The notes: generated by a model from the sequence alone, not told the origin. Numbered from the stretch's first letter, positions 23,608-28,928 are shown. The stretch is 28,928 nucleotides of DNA from Candidatus Omnitrophota bacterium (GCA_030630095.1 DAOVNW010000001.1:1-28928), one strand, 5' to 3'. Translations and numbers: made by a program.

Positions 23608-24161
23608 TAGGCATCACCTGCCTTAACCGCTTCTAAAACTATCTCGCGGCCGTTAGTTTCAACTGGTTGGTCTGGTTGGTCTGATGTAACTATGACTATA
23701 TTCACACCCGAACCGGCAATCTTTCCTGAATGATCTATTTCTTTTTTGTCAACCATATCGGTTATATTTATAGCTGTGAACTTAGCAAACAACGGATTAT
23801 AAAGACCCATCAAAGCATTTTGCAATAAACCGTTTTTCTGTAGATCCTTTGCTATGCACGTAAAAGTCTCCGAAAACTTTTTTTTAAAACTTGCATGTTT
23901 TACATTTAGCCAATCATAAACAGTAGCATATCCTACATCATAACCTTCTCTGTTTAAATGTCTTACAAACTCTACCATAGTAGGTAACTTATTAGGCATT
24001 CTTTTAATATCATTCCAAACTACTTTACCGTCTTTATAATGCGGTATCTTAACGTCTGTAAATGGCTCCATGTCAAAGAACTCTATCATCTCTTGGCAGA
24101 ATTCCTCTTTATATTTTGTAGGCGCCCCACCTGTTCCTTTTTTTGGTCCTCTTTTACCCAT
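23607..24161 (-). CDS. Terminase small subunit, 184 aa
   Basis: The N-terminus (MGKRGPKKGTGGAPTKY, then KEEFCQEMIEFFD) and the central HTH region (PTMVEFVRHLNREGYDVGYA, then TVYDWLNVKHASFKKKFSET) are the hallmarks of phage small terminases. The DNA-binding helix-turn-helix recognises the packaging site and is followed by a helical oligomerisation segment (YNPLFAKFTAINITDMVD). The size, 184, is normal. The stop overlaps the large-subunit start as TAATG. AGAGGA precedes the ATG. The segment KDGKVVWNDIKRMP is an insertion of the kind seen in some subgroups. The C-terminus (GSGVNIVIVTSDQ) is the usual portal/large-subunit contact region in relatives. Confidence 0.88.
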   Translation of the reverse strand: MGKRGPKKGTGGAPTKYKEEFCQEMIEFFDMEPFTDVKIPHYKDGKVVWNDIKRMPNKLPTMVEFVRHLNREGYDVGYATVYDWLNVKHASFKKKFSETFTCIAKDLQKNGLLQNALMGLYNPLFAKFTAINITDMVDKKEIDHSGKIAGSGVNIVIVTSDQPDQPVETNGREIVLEAVKAGDA

Positions 24162-24165
24162 TCCT

Positions 24166-24252
24166 CTACTCTCCTAAAACATCCCAAACAACAATAATAA
24201 TCCCCCACGTAATTGGGATACCAAACCAATATATAATTTCACAAAATTCCAT
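24166..24252 (-). CDS. Hydrophobic 28-residue peptide
   Basis: ATG at 24252 overlaps the previous stop (TAATGG) and has GGGAG just upstream. The peptide is MEFCEIIYWFGIPITWGIII plus VVWDVLGE, a single hydrophobic stretch flanked by acids. It has the look of a tiny membrane peptide. It could be a small pinholin-like or leader peptide ahead of the terminase, but nothing proves translation beyond the good ribosome site and the overlap. Confidence 0.45.
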   Translation of the reverse strand: MEFCEIIYWFGIPITWGIIIVVWDVLGE

Positions 24253-24389
24253 TACTCTCCCTTATCCGCTGACCACCACATCCATATTCTGTTATCTTTT
24301 ATTGCCCAGGTCTTAAAATTTGCAAAATATTCCCACGGAAAGCCTATTTTTGTAATTTTCTTCTTTAGCTTTCTCGGTAATCTACCCAT
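24252..24389 (-). CDS. Small basic protein, 45 aa
   Basis: Starts at ATG 24389 with GGGGAGC upstream, overlapping the stop of the 61-aa gene by 8 bases. The peptide begins MGRLPRKLKKKITKIGFPWE and ends with a Trp-rich run, IKDNRIWMWWSADKGE. It is not similar to anything I recognise. The close packing, with both a good ribosome site and an overlap at each end, makes translation likely. Confidence 0.5.
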   Translation of the reverse strand: MGRLPRKLKKKITKIGFPWEYFANFKTWAIKDNRIWMWWSADKGE

Positions 24390-24567
24390 TTTGCTCCCCA
24401 GCACATAATTGCAACTCTCTACAGTCTATAATCTCATGTCTATAAAAATATGCCACGCTATTACCTATCTGGAACCAAGGAAATTTTACTAACTCTATCA
24501 ATATATTGTCTTTAGGCGGCTCATACTCTTTTTTACAACCATAAGGAACTGTTATTTTCAATTTCAT
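24382..24567 (-). CDS. Hypothetical protein, 61 aa
   Basis: An ATG with AAGGAAAAATGA just before it starts a 61-residue protein (MKLKITVPYGCKKEYEPPKD, then NILIELVKFPWFQIGNSVAY). Three cysteines, balanced charge and no hydrophobic run over 15 residues. Its gene overlaps the next ORF by 8 bases. No domain was recognised. It belongs to the chain of small co-directional genes that precedes the terminase. Confidence 0.5.
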   Translation of the reverse strand: MKLKITVPYGCKKEYEPPKDNILIELVKFPWFQIGNSVAYFYRHEIIDCRELQLCAGEQNG

Positions 24568-24591
24568 TCATTTTTCCTTATCCGCACTTGC

Positions 24592-24852
24592 TCAATTCTT
24601 CAGCCTCAATTCTTCAGCATTTAGCTTTTCTGGCTTTAAAGTAACCTTTTTAGGCTCTGGTAAACCCTCAACCTTAAATGCTTTACCACATAATTCGCAA
24701 TCCCAATAACCGGCAGCAGATACAGCCTCGTAGTAATTAACAGGTTTGTCATAGTCTATATCCCTTAAACAGCTGTCAAGGCTTTTAGTCTGCTCTGATG
24801 TTTGCTTGCCACAATAAGGGCAAGTTATCCACATTGTATCGTAAACACCCAT
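24592..24852 (-). CDS. Zinc-ribbon-like protein, 86 aa
   Basis: Two CxxC pairs are seen: CPYCGKQT at residues 11-18 and CELCGKAF near residue 55, spaced by about 42 residues, which fits a zinc ribbon. A highly charged tail (PEPKKVTLKPEKLNAEEL) follows. The ATG directly follows the previous stop (TAAATG) with GAGGGAT upstream. Zinc-ribbon proteins in the small-gene region of phages usually bind nucleic acids or host RNA polymerase, although no specific match is seen. Confidence 0.6.
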   Translation of the reverse strand: MGVYDTMWITCPYCGKQTSEQTKSLDSCLRDIDYDKPVNYYEAVSAAGYWDCELCGKAFKVEGLPEPKKVTLKPEKLNAEELRLKN

Positions 24853-25128
24853 TTATCCCTCATCCGCCGGCCCTAAAACTTTAAGCACTTCTGCCAACAT
24901 ATCCTCAATTAAGTCAGGATCTAAGACCTTTTTACTATTTCTATCTGTGCAATAACCTCTTGCTAATGCCCCCAATATATCTTTAGGCGGTTCTGGCGGC
25001 TCAATTATGTCTTCCATTTTTACATCATCATTTAGTCTGCCGATTAAAAACCCCGTAGAATTCCTGATTATACCATTCTCTTGAACTCTAATATCTGTTA
25101 AAACAATAGATACACAACAATCATTCAT
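24853..25128 (-). CDS. Hypothetical acidic protein, 91 aa
   Basis: The ATG at 25128 follows the strong site GGAGGAGGATT. The first part (CCVSIVLTDIRVQENGIIRN) is beta-like, the middle is DVKMEDIIEPPEPPKDILGA and the end is helical and acidic. Three of its four cysteines are within the first 50 residues. It ends two bases after the start region of the next gene (TAAATG). No recognised domain. Confidence 0.55.
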   Translation of the reverse strand: MNDCCVSIVLTDIRVQENGIIRNSTGFLIGRLNDDVKMEDIIEPPEPPKDILGALARGYCTDRNSKKVLDPDLIEDMLAEVLKVLGPADEG

Positions 25129-25130
25129 AA

Positions 25131-25259
25131 CTAATCCTCCTCCATATTAGGAAATTCCGAAAATTCCAGAAACTCAAGAAACTCCTTTGAAACCTTAAAA
25201 GGCGCTTCCGCAAACTCTCTTATCTCTTCCCAGGTTATCTCTTTTTCAGGGTCTTTCAT
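25131..25259 (-). CDS. Small acidic protein, 42 aa
   Basis: Begins with ATG 25259, overlapping the stop of the lipoprotein-like gene as ATGA. The sequence is very acidic (KDPEKEITWEEIREFAEAP, then FKVSKEFLEFLEFSEFPN). AGGAGG precedes the start at about 12 bases. Composition alone suggests a short helical peptide. Anti-host or DNA-mimic roles are conceivable for such acids-rich phage peptides, but no evidence is here. Confidence 0.5.
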   Translation of the reverse strand: MKDPEKEITWEEIREFAEAPFKVSKEFLEFLEFSEFPNMEED

Positions 25260-25390
25260 TCTTTGAAATCCTCCTGGGCCTCATGAGTAAACTCATAATC
25301 AGGCTCATCACCAAACTCTATATGACTACAGCCGACGTGTAATATCATGGCCATTACAAATAATAATAACAGAAATGTTAGCTTTGTCAT
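25256..25390 (-). CDS. Small possible lipoprotein, 44 aa
   Basis: An ATG that overlaps the previous stop (ATGA) opens a peptide with MTKLTFLLLLFVMAMILHVG followed by Cys and a short acidic tail, CSHIEFGDEPDYEFTHE. This is a signal-peptide-like hydrophobic stretch with a lipobox-like end (H-V-G-C, the -3 position is not ideal). A tiny lipoprotein of this size may be an outer-membrane spanin (Rz1-type) or a superinfection-exclusion factor, but no partner membrane Rz overlaps it. Confidence 0.5.
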   Translation of the reverse strand: MTKLTFLLLLFVMAMILHVGCSHIEFGDEPDYEFTHEAQEDFKE

Positions 25391-25623
25391 GAGTTGCTCT
25401 CCCAAATCTCCGGCGCATTCAGCCACTTAACCAGATCCTCACGCATGGCTGACCGGACAAACTTTGCTAATTCCATAGCCTTTTCAATGGGGATCCCTAA
25501 TTCTTCTACATATGCGTGGAATGTCATTTTTTTAGGTTCTGTCATTTCTTTTTCTTGCTTGCTGGCTTCGGCTGCCTTGGAGTGTTCCCCAAGCAAATCC
25601 ATCCATGCACTTTCATATGACAT
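25387..25623 (-). CDS. Hypothetical protein overlapping the HNH gene, 78 aa
   Basis: The reading frame opens at ATG 25623, which lies inside the last 82 bases of the HNH gene, and ends at 25387. It has no convincing ribosome site at that ATG. A second methionine at codon 27 (MTEPKKMTFHAYVEELGIPI) would start just beyond the HNH gene's end and may be the real start. The second half (EKAMELAKFVRSAMREDLVK) is helical and contains the only conserved-looking part. The stop overlaps the lipoprotein-like start as ATGA. The start region may have been remade by insertion of the endonuclease gene. Confidence 0.5.
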   Translation of the reverse strand: MSYESAWMDLLGEHSKAAEASKQEKEMTEPKKMTFHAYVEELGIPIEKAMELAKFVRSAMREDLVKWLNAPEIWESNS

Positions 25624-26105
25624 TTATTACACAAAGTAATACCATTTTTAATATTCCAAAAATCATCATAATCTTTACTTAATTTATACAATTCTTTACT
25701 CCCCGCTTCAATATATCTCTCTAAGAACTCTATATAAATCGTTTTTATTGGAACAAGATGATGTGCCCGAATGTTTTTTTTAGAACCACAAGTTTTACAC
25801 TCATAATTATTATTCTCATAAACAACCTTACGCCAATTCGCATATTCAGTGCTTTGTTTTATTTTTTTGAGCAAACTCTCATTTTTGCCATACAAAGTGT
25901 CTTTATTCCAAGGGATTGAACCTTTCTTAAATTCTGTTTCGGGACTTAAATGGATTCCTTTTTCCCCTTTACACCAAGGTATTAAACCCTTTTTAAACTG
26001 GGTTTCTAAACTTCTATGTTCTCCTTTTTGGATTGGATTTTCAGGGATATGGCCTTTTTTAAACCACCCCTTATTTACTCCGCTTATAGGGATTCCTTTT
26101 GGCAT
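25542..26105 (-). CDS. Free-standing HNH homing endonuclease with NUMOD3-like repeats, 187 aa
   Basis: Starting at ATG 26105 (MPKGIPISGVNKGW), after AAAGAGA. Residues about 12-70 hold three repeats with the core FKKGxIPxNK: WFKKGHIPENP, TQFKKGLIPWCK and TEFKKGSIPWNK. These are NUMOD3-type DNA-binding units. Residues 103-167 contain a HNH/zinc core: CKTCGSKKN, HH at about 115-116, WNIKNGITLCNKCHMKVHG with the second Cys pair and a closing His. The C-terminal tail overlaps the next gene's frame by 82 bases, so it is not conserved. It sits between two tiny genes without any visible intron core, so it is free-standing. Longer start options upstream overlap the 41-aa gene and are rejected. Confidence 0.88.
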   Translation of the reverse strand: MPKGIPISGVNKGWFKKGHIPENPIQKGEHRSLETQFKKGLIPWCKGEKGIHLSPETEFKKGSIPWNKDTLYGKNESLLKKIKQSTEYANWRKVVYENNNYECKTCGSKKNIRAHHLVPIKTIYIEFLERYIEAGSKELYKLSKDYDDFWNIKNGITLCNKCHMKVHGWICLGNTPRQPKPASKKKK

Positions 26106-26109
26106 ATTT

Positions 26110-26235
26110 TTATCTCTTTCTTTTTGGACATTTCTGGCCTGCCGCCACTCTCCGGCCAACCTTACTAACTTTGCTTTGAGCTGAACCTTTATAGCTGCCT
26201 GATCCGTCTCTACGGCCTCTTGCTGTCTTTGCCAT
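26110..26235 (-). CDS. Small basic protein, 41 aa
   Basis: Not found by a length cut at 60 codons but well supported: AAGGAG 8 bases before the ATG. It reads MAKTARGRRDGSGSYKGSAQ then a run with SKVGRRVAAGQ and KCPKRKR, ending 4 bases before the HNH start. Tiny Arg/Gly-rich proteins with the 'RRDGSG.Y.GS..S' pattern occur in many phages near the small terminase. Function is unknown, nucleic-acid binding likely from charge. Confidence 0.6.
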   Translation of the reverse strand: MAKTARGRRDGSGSYKGSAQSKVSKVGRRVAAGQKCPKRKR

Positions 26236-26261
26236 GTCTTTTCTCCTTAATTATAAGTGCA

Positions 26262-26293
26262 GTGAGTTAAGCTGACTCGCAAACTTAACCCAC
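26262..26293 (-). other. 10-bp hairpin in a 78-base gap
   Basis: On the minus strand GTGGGTTAAG, a 12-base loop and CTTAACTCAC form a 10-bp stem with one G.U pair. It stands between the 85-aa zinc-finger-like gene and the 41-aa gene. Followed by TGCACTTATAATT, so not a normal terminator. It may protect or separate the messages. Confidence 0.45.
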
Positions 26294-26313
26294 CTGTAGG
26301 CATAACCGATAAA

Positions 26314-26571
26314 TTATGCCTGATTATAGATTGCAGTTGTATCCAAACACTCTCTACACCAATAAATAGCACAAGCCATATAATCATGCAGCCACATATC
26401 GCCTTTTTCGTTTTCATGCAAATTACAAATAGGAGGCTCTGAATCTTCGCCATCCTCAAATCCTACAAAACCTATCCTCGCCTCACCTTTACAGTGGACA
26501 CAAGTCGTTGTTTTTTCAAATTTATCCTGCCAGCTACGCTCTAAGCCTTCTTCACCTATAAATATTTTCAT
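26314..26571 (-). CDS. Zinc-finger-like protein, 85 aa
   Basis: CVHC at residues about 24-27, then PICNLHENEKG and WCRECLD near residues 71-77 make a CxxC...C..H...CxxC pattern that may bind zinc. The ATG has AGGAG about 6 bases upstream (positions 26577-26581). The second half, DMWLHDYMACAIYWCRECLD, is aromatic-rich. Similar Cys-rich small proteins are frequent in phage early or packaging regions, but I assign no family. A shorter frame on the same strand, out of frame within this gene, is rejected. Confidence 0.6.
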   Translation of the reverse strand: MKIFIGEEGLERSWQDKFEKTTTCVHCKGEARIGFVGFEDGEDSEPPICNLHENEKGDMWLHDYMACAIYWCRECLDTTAIYNQA

Positions 26572-26604
26572 TTTTCTCCTTTTTAATAAAAAAGACTTAC
26601 CTGA

Positions 26605-26922
26605 CTATGCCTCCAATAAGTCTTTTCTGATTTTCTTTAATTCTTCCAAATGACGGCATTTAATATCCGATATTAAATCCGTGATTTCCTGTAAAATGGT
26701 TGTGATTTCTTTATCTACGCCTAGTTGAGACTTTACTTTGCGGCCTCTGCCCCGTCTGCCCCTGCCGTCTATTTTTATCTCATTACAAAGCAGCTGTAAA
26801 GAGCTTAGGCTTACTTTTATCTGATACAGCTCTTTTATTTTTGCAGCGATTTCTTTAAAGGTCATTCCCTCTGACCTTAACTTCTTAACTTGCTCTTGCT
26901 GGCCTTCTGATAGTTTATTCAT
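26605..26922 (-). CDS. HTH DNA-binding-type protein, 105 aa
   Basis: LSEGQQEQVKKLRSEGMTFK followed by EIAAKIKELYQIKVSLSSLQ resembles the helix-turn-helix at the C-terminus of resolvases or the N-terminus of small terminases. It is followed by a basic linker (GRGRRGRGRKVKS) and a helical C-terminus (TTILQEITDLISDIKCRHL). A ribosome site GGAG precedes the ATG. It could be a regulator or a second DNA-binding packaging factor. Both are inferred from the HTH and the position upstream of the terminase pair. Confidence 0.65.
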   Translation of the reverse strand: MNKLSEGQQEQVKKLRSEGMTFKEIAAKIKELYQIKVSLSSLQLLCNEIKIDGRGRRGRGRKVKSQLGVDKEITTILQEITDLISDIKCRHLEELKKIRKDLLEA

Positions 26923-26968
26923 TGTTTCTCCGCTGTTTAAGATTGCCTAAAAAATACTTTACTTTTTG

Positions 26969-27220
26969 TTAAGCCTTGGCTAATTCTACAAAATCCTTTT
27001 TAATGAAGTTATTCATGCTTGCAATAAAATGATCAATTTCTATTTCCTCTGTATTCTCACAAACAATAAATTCTCTCGAGCATTGATGTACGCTTTCTGG
27101 AGTTTTGTACTCAACTCGTATTACAAGAGAAACAAGACTTGTAATATAAACAGAGACACGGCTCTTTATTTTTATTCCTTTATCTATTTTTTGAAGCAAT
27201 TTAAGTGTTTCTGATAACAT
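26969..27220 (-). CDS. Hypothetical protein, 83 aa
   Basis: The ATG at 27220 follows TAAGG and lies 15 bases after the previous stop. The protein mixes beta (SRVSVYITSLVSLVIRVEYK) and helix (EIEIDHFIASMNNFIKKDF), with two cysteines. No domain recognised. It belongs to the chain of small genes at the head of the leftward operon. AT-rich but with good codon structure and ribosome spacing. Confidence 0.55.
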   Translation of the reverse strand: MLSETLKLLQKIDKGIKIKSRVSVYITSLVSLVIRVEYKTPESVHQCSREFIVCENTEEIEIDHFIASMNNFIKKDFVELAKA

Positions 27221-27235
27221 TTATTGCCTTATTGC

Positions 27236-27433
27236 TTAAGCCACCAATTTCTTTTCTGCTTCTCTGATTTCTGCTTTTGTGGCAAGCCTAAAATGGTCTG
27301 GATTATAGTCGTTTAAATACGAAAATGGCTGAATTTGTCCATAATCTGTAAATACTTCCGAACAGCCTTTATGTTCTCCAACTCCAAATATCCAATCACC
27401 ATCTTTAAATTTAGCTTTTATTTTATCTTTCAT
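27236..27433 (-). CDS. First protein of the leftward operon, 65 aa
   Basis: The ATG at 27433 follows GGGGAAAGGAACC, a clear ribosome site, directly behind the long non-coding leader. The protein is small and charged, with KFKDGDWIFGVGEHKGCSEV, then NDYNPDHFRLATKAEIREAE, a C-terminal motif (FR-x-ATxAEIxEAE) common at the ends of small phage proteins. No known function. It would be the first translated gene after the large leader. Confidence 0.6.
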   Translation of the reverse strand: MKDKIKAKFKDGDWIFGVGEHKGCSEVFTDYGQIQPFSYLNDYNPDHFRLATKAEIREAEKKLVA

Positions 27434-27439
27434 GGTTCC

Positions 27440-28211
27440 TTTCCCCTACCGGCCTCTCGACTGCCAGGGTGTGGTGGCTGCTCTCCTAAAACCAGGAGCT
27501 TCTAAGGCTAAAAGCCTAAAGTTTGCAACCCCAAACTTAAAATATTTTTGGCAGGATCGGATTATACGCACTCTTGCGAGTCTGCTCTTAGCACAGGTAA
27601 TAATCAGCTAAGCCTATGGACGTCCTGCTATCCTCTGTCTACCTTCGCTCGGTATAAAAACCTTTGCGCGGAGTATAAAATATAAGTGCGAACCAGGGAT
27701 TAACCTGGTTGTCTTTAAAAAAAGGCGAAAGATATGAGGATTCATATAAAAACCTCTTTTTAAAGAATTTTCCCTATTTTAGCCTTAAATCTTAGAAATA
27801 AACATAATATCATTTTAGACGTTATCCGGGAACTACCCAAGTAACACCGGAAAGACTAATTATTTTATTAAAGATATTAAAGTAATATAAATAATAAAGT
27901 AATCAGGAAAAGAATTCTCGATTTATCAGGTCGGGCATTTATTCAGTATGCCCCAGACTGCCGGTTTCGTTCCCGTAAAGACCTGTTTATAACTGTTAAA
28001 CAGTTGGATCGTCTAAATCCTCATATCTTTTCTTTGTGTTCCGTTCCTAAGAACTCATATATTATTTCAATAGCCAGTTTACGTTAGGCTGTAAACCGGA
28101 AACCCAGCCCTTTCATTAAAATATAAATGCAGCTTAAACAACACCATTACCAACCGCCGGACGAGTTTTAGTATTACTTAAGCCAAAACGAAAGTCGCTA
28201 AAACTTTCTAC
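27440..28211 (-). ncRNA. Candidate large structured RNA / long leader, about 770 nt
   Basis: No ORF with a proper start and codon structure exists here, yet it starts at a strong promoter. Paired segments seen on the minus strand: 28205-28198 with 28171-28164 (8 bp); 28099-28091 with 28082-28074 (9 bp); 28030-28014 with 27744-27728 (17 bp, one G.U); 27985-27980 with 27932-27927, enclosing GGGCAT/ATGCCC; AACCAGG/CCTGGTT at 27710-27691; 27628-27623 with 27556-27551; CTTAGC/GCTAAG at 27612-27587; ACTC-GCAA-GAGT at 27581-27570; AAGTTTG/CAAACTT at 27538-27519; AGGCT/AGCCT at 27517-27505. Possible pseudoknots: 27605-27600 with 27565-27560, and CAGT 27960-27957 with ACTG 27947-27944. Size and context recall phage GOLLD or ROOL RNAs, but family identity is unverified. 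It might be only a structured 5' UTR. Confidence 0.55.
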
Positions 28212-28217
28212 AATATG

Positions 28218-28246
28218 AGTATACACTATATCGAGATAAAAGTCAA
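28218..28246 (-). promoter_or_regulatory. Sigma70-type promoter, leftward
   Basis: On the minus strand TTGACT (28246-28241), a 17-base spacer, and TATACT (28223-28218). Start is expected at about 28,211-28,209. It would drive the long RNA leader and the small-gene/terminase operon. After the -10 box it reads TATACTCATATTGTAGA, nearly the same as the rightward promoter (TATACTCACTGTAGA), which suggests a common regulator or start-region requirement. Confidence 0.8.
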
Positions 28247-28274
28247 GTAAAAAATAATTATTTTTAAAAAAAGC

Positions 28275-28303
28275 TTGACAAATAATTAAAAATATGATAT
28301 ACT
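28275..28303 (+). promoter_or_regulatory. Sigma70-type promoter with extended -10, rightward
   Basis: TTGACA (28275-28280), 17-base spacer, TATACT (28298-28303), with TG two bases before the -10 (TGATATACT) as an extended -10. Transcription should start at about 28,310, so the RNA begins with the inverted repeat of the leader. An A/T-rich, partly palindromic stretch (28,250-28,270) separates it from the divergent leftward promoter, whose -35 box is 28 bases away. Confidence 0.85.
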
Positions 28304-28308
28304 CACTG

Positions 28309-28426
28309 TAGATGAGGAGAACATAGACCATGACTTTTAAATCAACTAAAAACTTGAGCTGGGCAGAACGGGTGGAAAAACCTACCAAAATTGGTCTATC
28401 CTCATCTAACCCTATTATGCCCAGCT
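28309..28426 (+). promoter_or_regulatory. Interleaved inverted repeats in the rightward leader
   Basis: TAGATGAGGA (28309-28318) plus TAGACCA (28324-28330) can pair with TGGTCTATCCTCATCTA (28392-28408), 17 bp with a 5-base bulge. AGCTGGGCA (28357-28365) can pair with TGCCCAGCT (28418-28426), followed by TTTTT. Order A-B-A'-B' gives either a pseudoknot or two alternative structures. The first helix hides GAGGAG, the ribosome site of the 35-codon ORF. The second could act as a weak terminator. This looks like an attenuator or translational switch for the 106-aa gene. Confidence 0.6.
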
Positions 28427-28437
28427 TTTTAATTTAA
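28330..28437 (+). CDS. Possible leader peptide, 35 aa
   Basis: ATG at 28330 with GAGGAG about 12 bases upstream, ending in TAA 11 bases before the GTG of the next gene. The peptide starts MTFKSTKNLSWAERVEKPTK and ends with NPIMPSFLI. It overlaps both inverted repeats, so ribosomes on it would open the first helix. It may be a real small protein or a leader peptide that sets the structure. No similarity recognised. Confidence 0.4.
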   Translation: MTFKSTKNLSWAERVEKPTKIGLSSSNPIMPSFLI

Positions 28438-28448
28438 GGAGGTATATT

Positions 28449-28769
28449 GTGAAATATTTAGCAAGAAATTATTATGAATGTGAAAAAGGCAGACGTTGGA
28501 GTGAAACAGTCATAGAAGATCAGCGGAGAAAAGGGAAAGGCGCTTGTGGTAAATTTGATTACACTGTGAAGAAAAACAATACTAAAGACGGGGATTTTTG
28601 CAAGTTCTCTGGTTGTCCAGAAAATGACCACAAAGTTAAACTCGTTAAATCTGTGCCATGGGAAAGGGATGAAAAAACCAGCGAAGGCCATTATTGGTTT
28701 AGGGGATATAATGATTTAAAAAAAGCTCCTACCTATATGGTTCTTAGGGTAAGCAAGATTTCCCATTAA
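28449..28769 (+). CDS. Hypothetical protein, 106 aa (first gene of the rightward unit)
   Basis: A GTG start after the strong site AAGGAGG (7 bases upstream). The protein is basic and Cys-containing (KGKGACGKFDYTVKKNNTKD, then FCKFSGCPENDHKV), with Trp/Tyr-rich ends. Four cysteines: C11, C33 and the pair near residues 51-56. The middle cysteines might form a metal site, but no family is recognised. Transcribed rightward from the promoter at 28,275, through the leader with interleaved repeats. Likely an early or regulatory gene, judged only by its separation from the structural operon. Confidence 0.6.
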   Translation: MKYLARNYYECEKGRRWSETVIEDQRRKGKGACGKFDYTVKKNNTKDGDFCKFSGCPENDHKVKLVKSVPWERDEKTSEGHYWFRGYNDLKKAPTYMVLRVSKISH

Positions 28770-28800
28770 GTGTATTATTAACCTAAAGGAGGCTGTGTTA

Positions 28801-28928
28801 TGGATAATGTATGTGTTTCTTGCGGCAACTATATTTATGACAATATTAATAATAATTGTCTATGTAAGACTTGCCAGCGTGAACTTAATGAGGGGTTTAA
28901 TGATGTCTCAACAATGCCTTATGAAGAG
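28801..28928 (+). CDS. Zinc-ribbon-like small protein (3' end off the window)
   Basis: ATG at 28801 follows AAAGGAGGCTGTGTT, a very good ribosome site. The visible 42 codons have CVSC at residues 5-8 and CLCKTC at residues 21-26, separated by an Asn/Ile-rich stretch, the spacing of a small zinc ribbon, followed by an acidic tail (RELNEGFNDVSTMPYEE). It sits 31 bases after the 106-aa gene, so the same rightward operon. Function unknown. The end is outside the window. Confidence 0.6.

Noticed and set aside
26106..26159. Upstream start for the HNH gene (MAGEWRQ...)
   Set aside because: This overlaps the well-supported 41-aa gene in another frame and lacks a ribosome site.
26247..26459. 70-codon minus-strand frame rich in basic residues
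   Set aside because: It lies out of frame within the 85-aa Cys-rich gene and has no ribosome site.
27691..27720. tRNA-like arm (GGTTAATCCC near CCTGGTT)
   Set aside because: No acceptor stem, D-arm or anticodon arm could be placed around it.
28134..28388. 84-codon minus-strand frame across the promoter region
   Set aside because: It covers both promoters and the leader, begins within the rightward leader, and has an implausible composition.
1..28928. CRISPR array, integrase or attachment site
   Set aside because: No regularly spaced repeats, no recombinase gene and no duplicated core were seen, so the lysogenic or lytic state cannot be judged from this window.

Overview
The window is the structural (late) module of a tailed double-stranded DNA phage or prophage, probably short-tailed. 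Everything from position 1 to about 28,210 reads leftward (minus strand). A second transcription unit starts rightward at about 28,305. The order of recognisable parts, in the direction of transcription, is: a long non-coding leader, a run of small genes, terminase small and large subunits, portal, scaffold-like protein, major capsid protein, a fibre-like protein, adaptor and head-completion proteins, then large internal-virion-like proteins. No tape-measure, tube or sheath gene is visible, and the portal resembles the P22 type, which favours a podovirus. The host cannot be named. Good Shine-Dalgarno sites, sigma70-type promoters, Sec signal peptides and a possible lipoprotein point to a bacterial host with ordinary export machinery. 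Base composition varies, with AT-rich patches at the endonuclease genes and in the NHL region.

Region by region. 28,218-28,303 holds two divergent, near-consensus promoters. To the right are a leader with interleaved inverted repeats and a 35-codon ORF, a 106-aa unknown protein and a truncated zinc-ribbon-like gene. To the left about 770 nt have no credible gene but are full of hairpins, a 17-bp long-range helix and possible pseudoknots: a candidate large structured RNA. 27,433-24,166 carries fifteen small genes, most of unknown function, many with 4-base stop/start overlaps, including one HNH homing endonuclease. 24,161-22,193 is the terminase pair. The large subunit is split at its Walker A motif by a -1 frame change at a classic slippery heptamer. 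22,193-17,562 holds small proteins, the portal and a scaffold-like protein. 17,526-15,389 is the major capsid gene, interrupted by an 815-nt group I intron that encodes a LAGLIDADG endonuclease. 15,322-461 holds a signal-peptide-bearing repetitive fibre-like protein, adaptor-type proteins, a head-completion-type pair with an NHL beta-propeller wedged in, alpha-helical or low-complexity virion proteins and an 897-aa protein with a complete DnaJ J-domain. 456-1 is the start of another signal-peptide-bearing fibre-like protein.

The genes fit one programme: package DNA (terminase, portal), build the head (scaffold, capsid), close it and attach a short tail (adaptors, completion proteins), and load internal proteins for ejection. 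The most notable items are the intron inside the capsid gene, the terminase frameshift, the large non-coding leader, the NHL insertion and the virion-associated J-domain.
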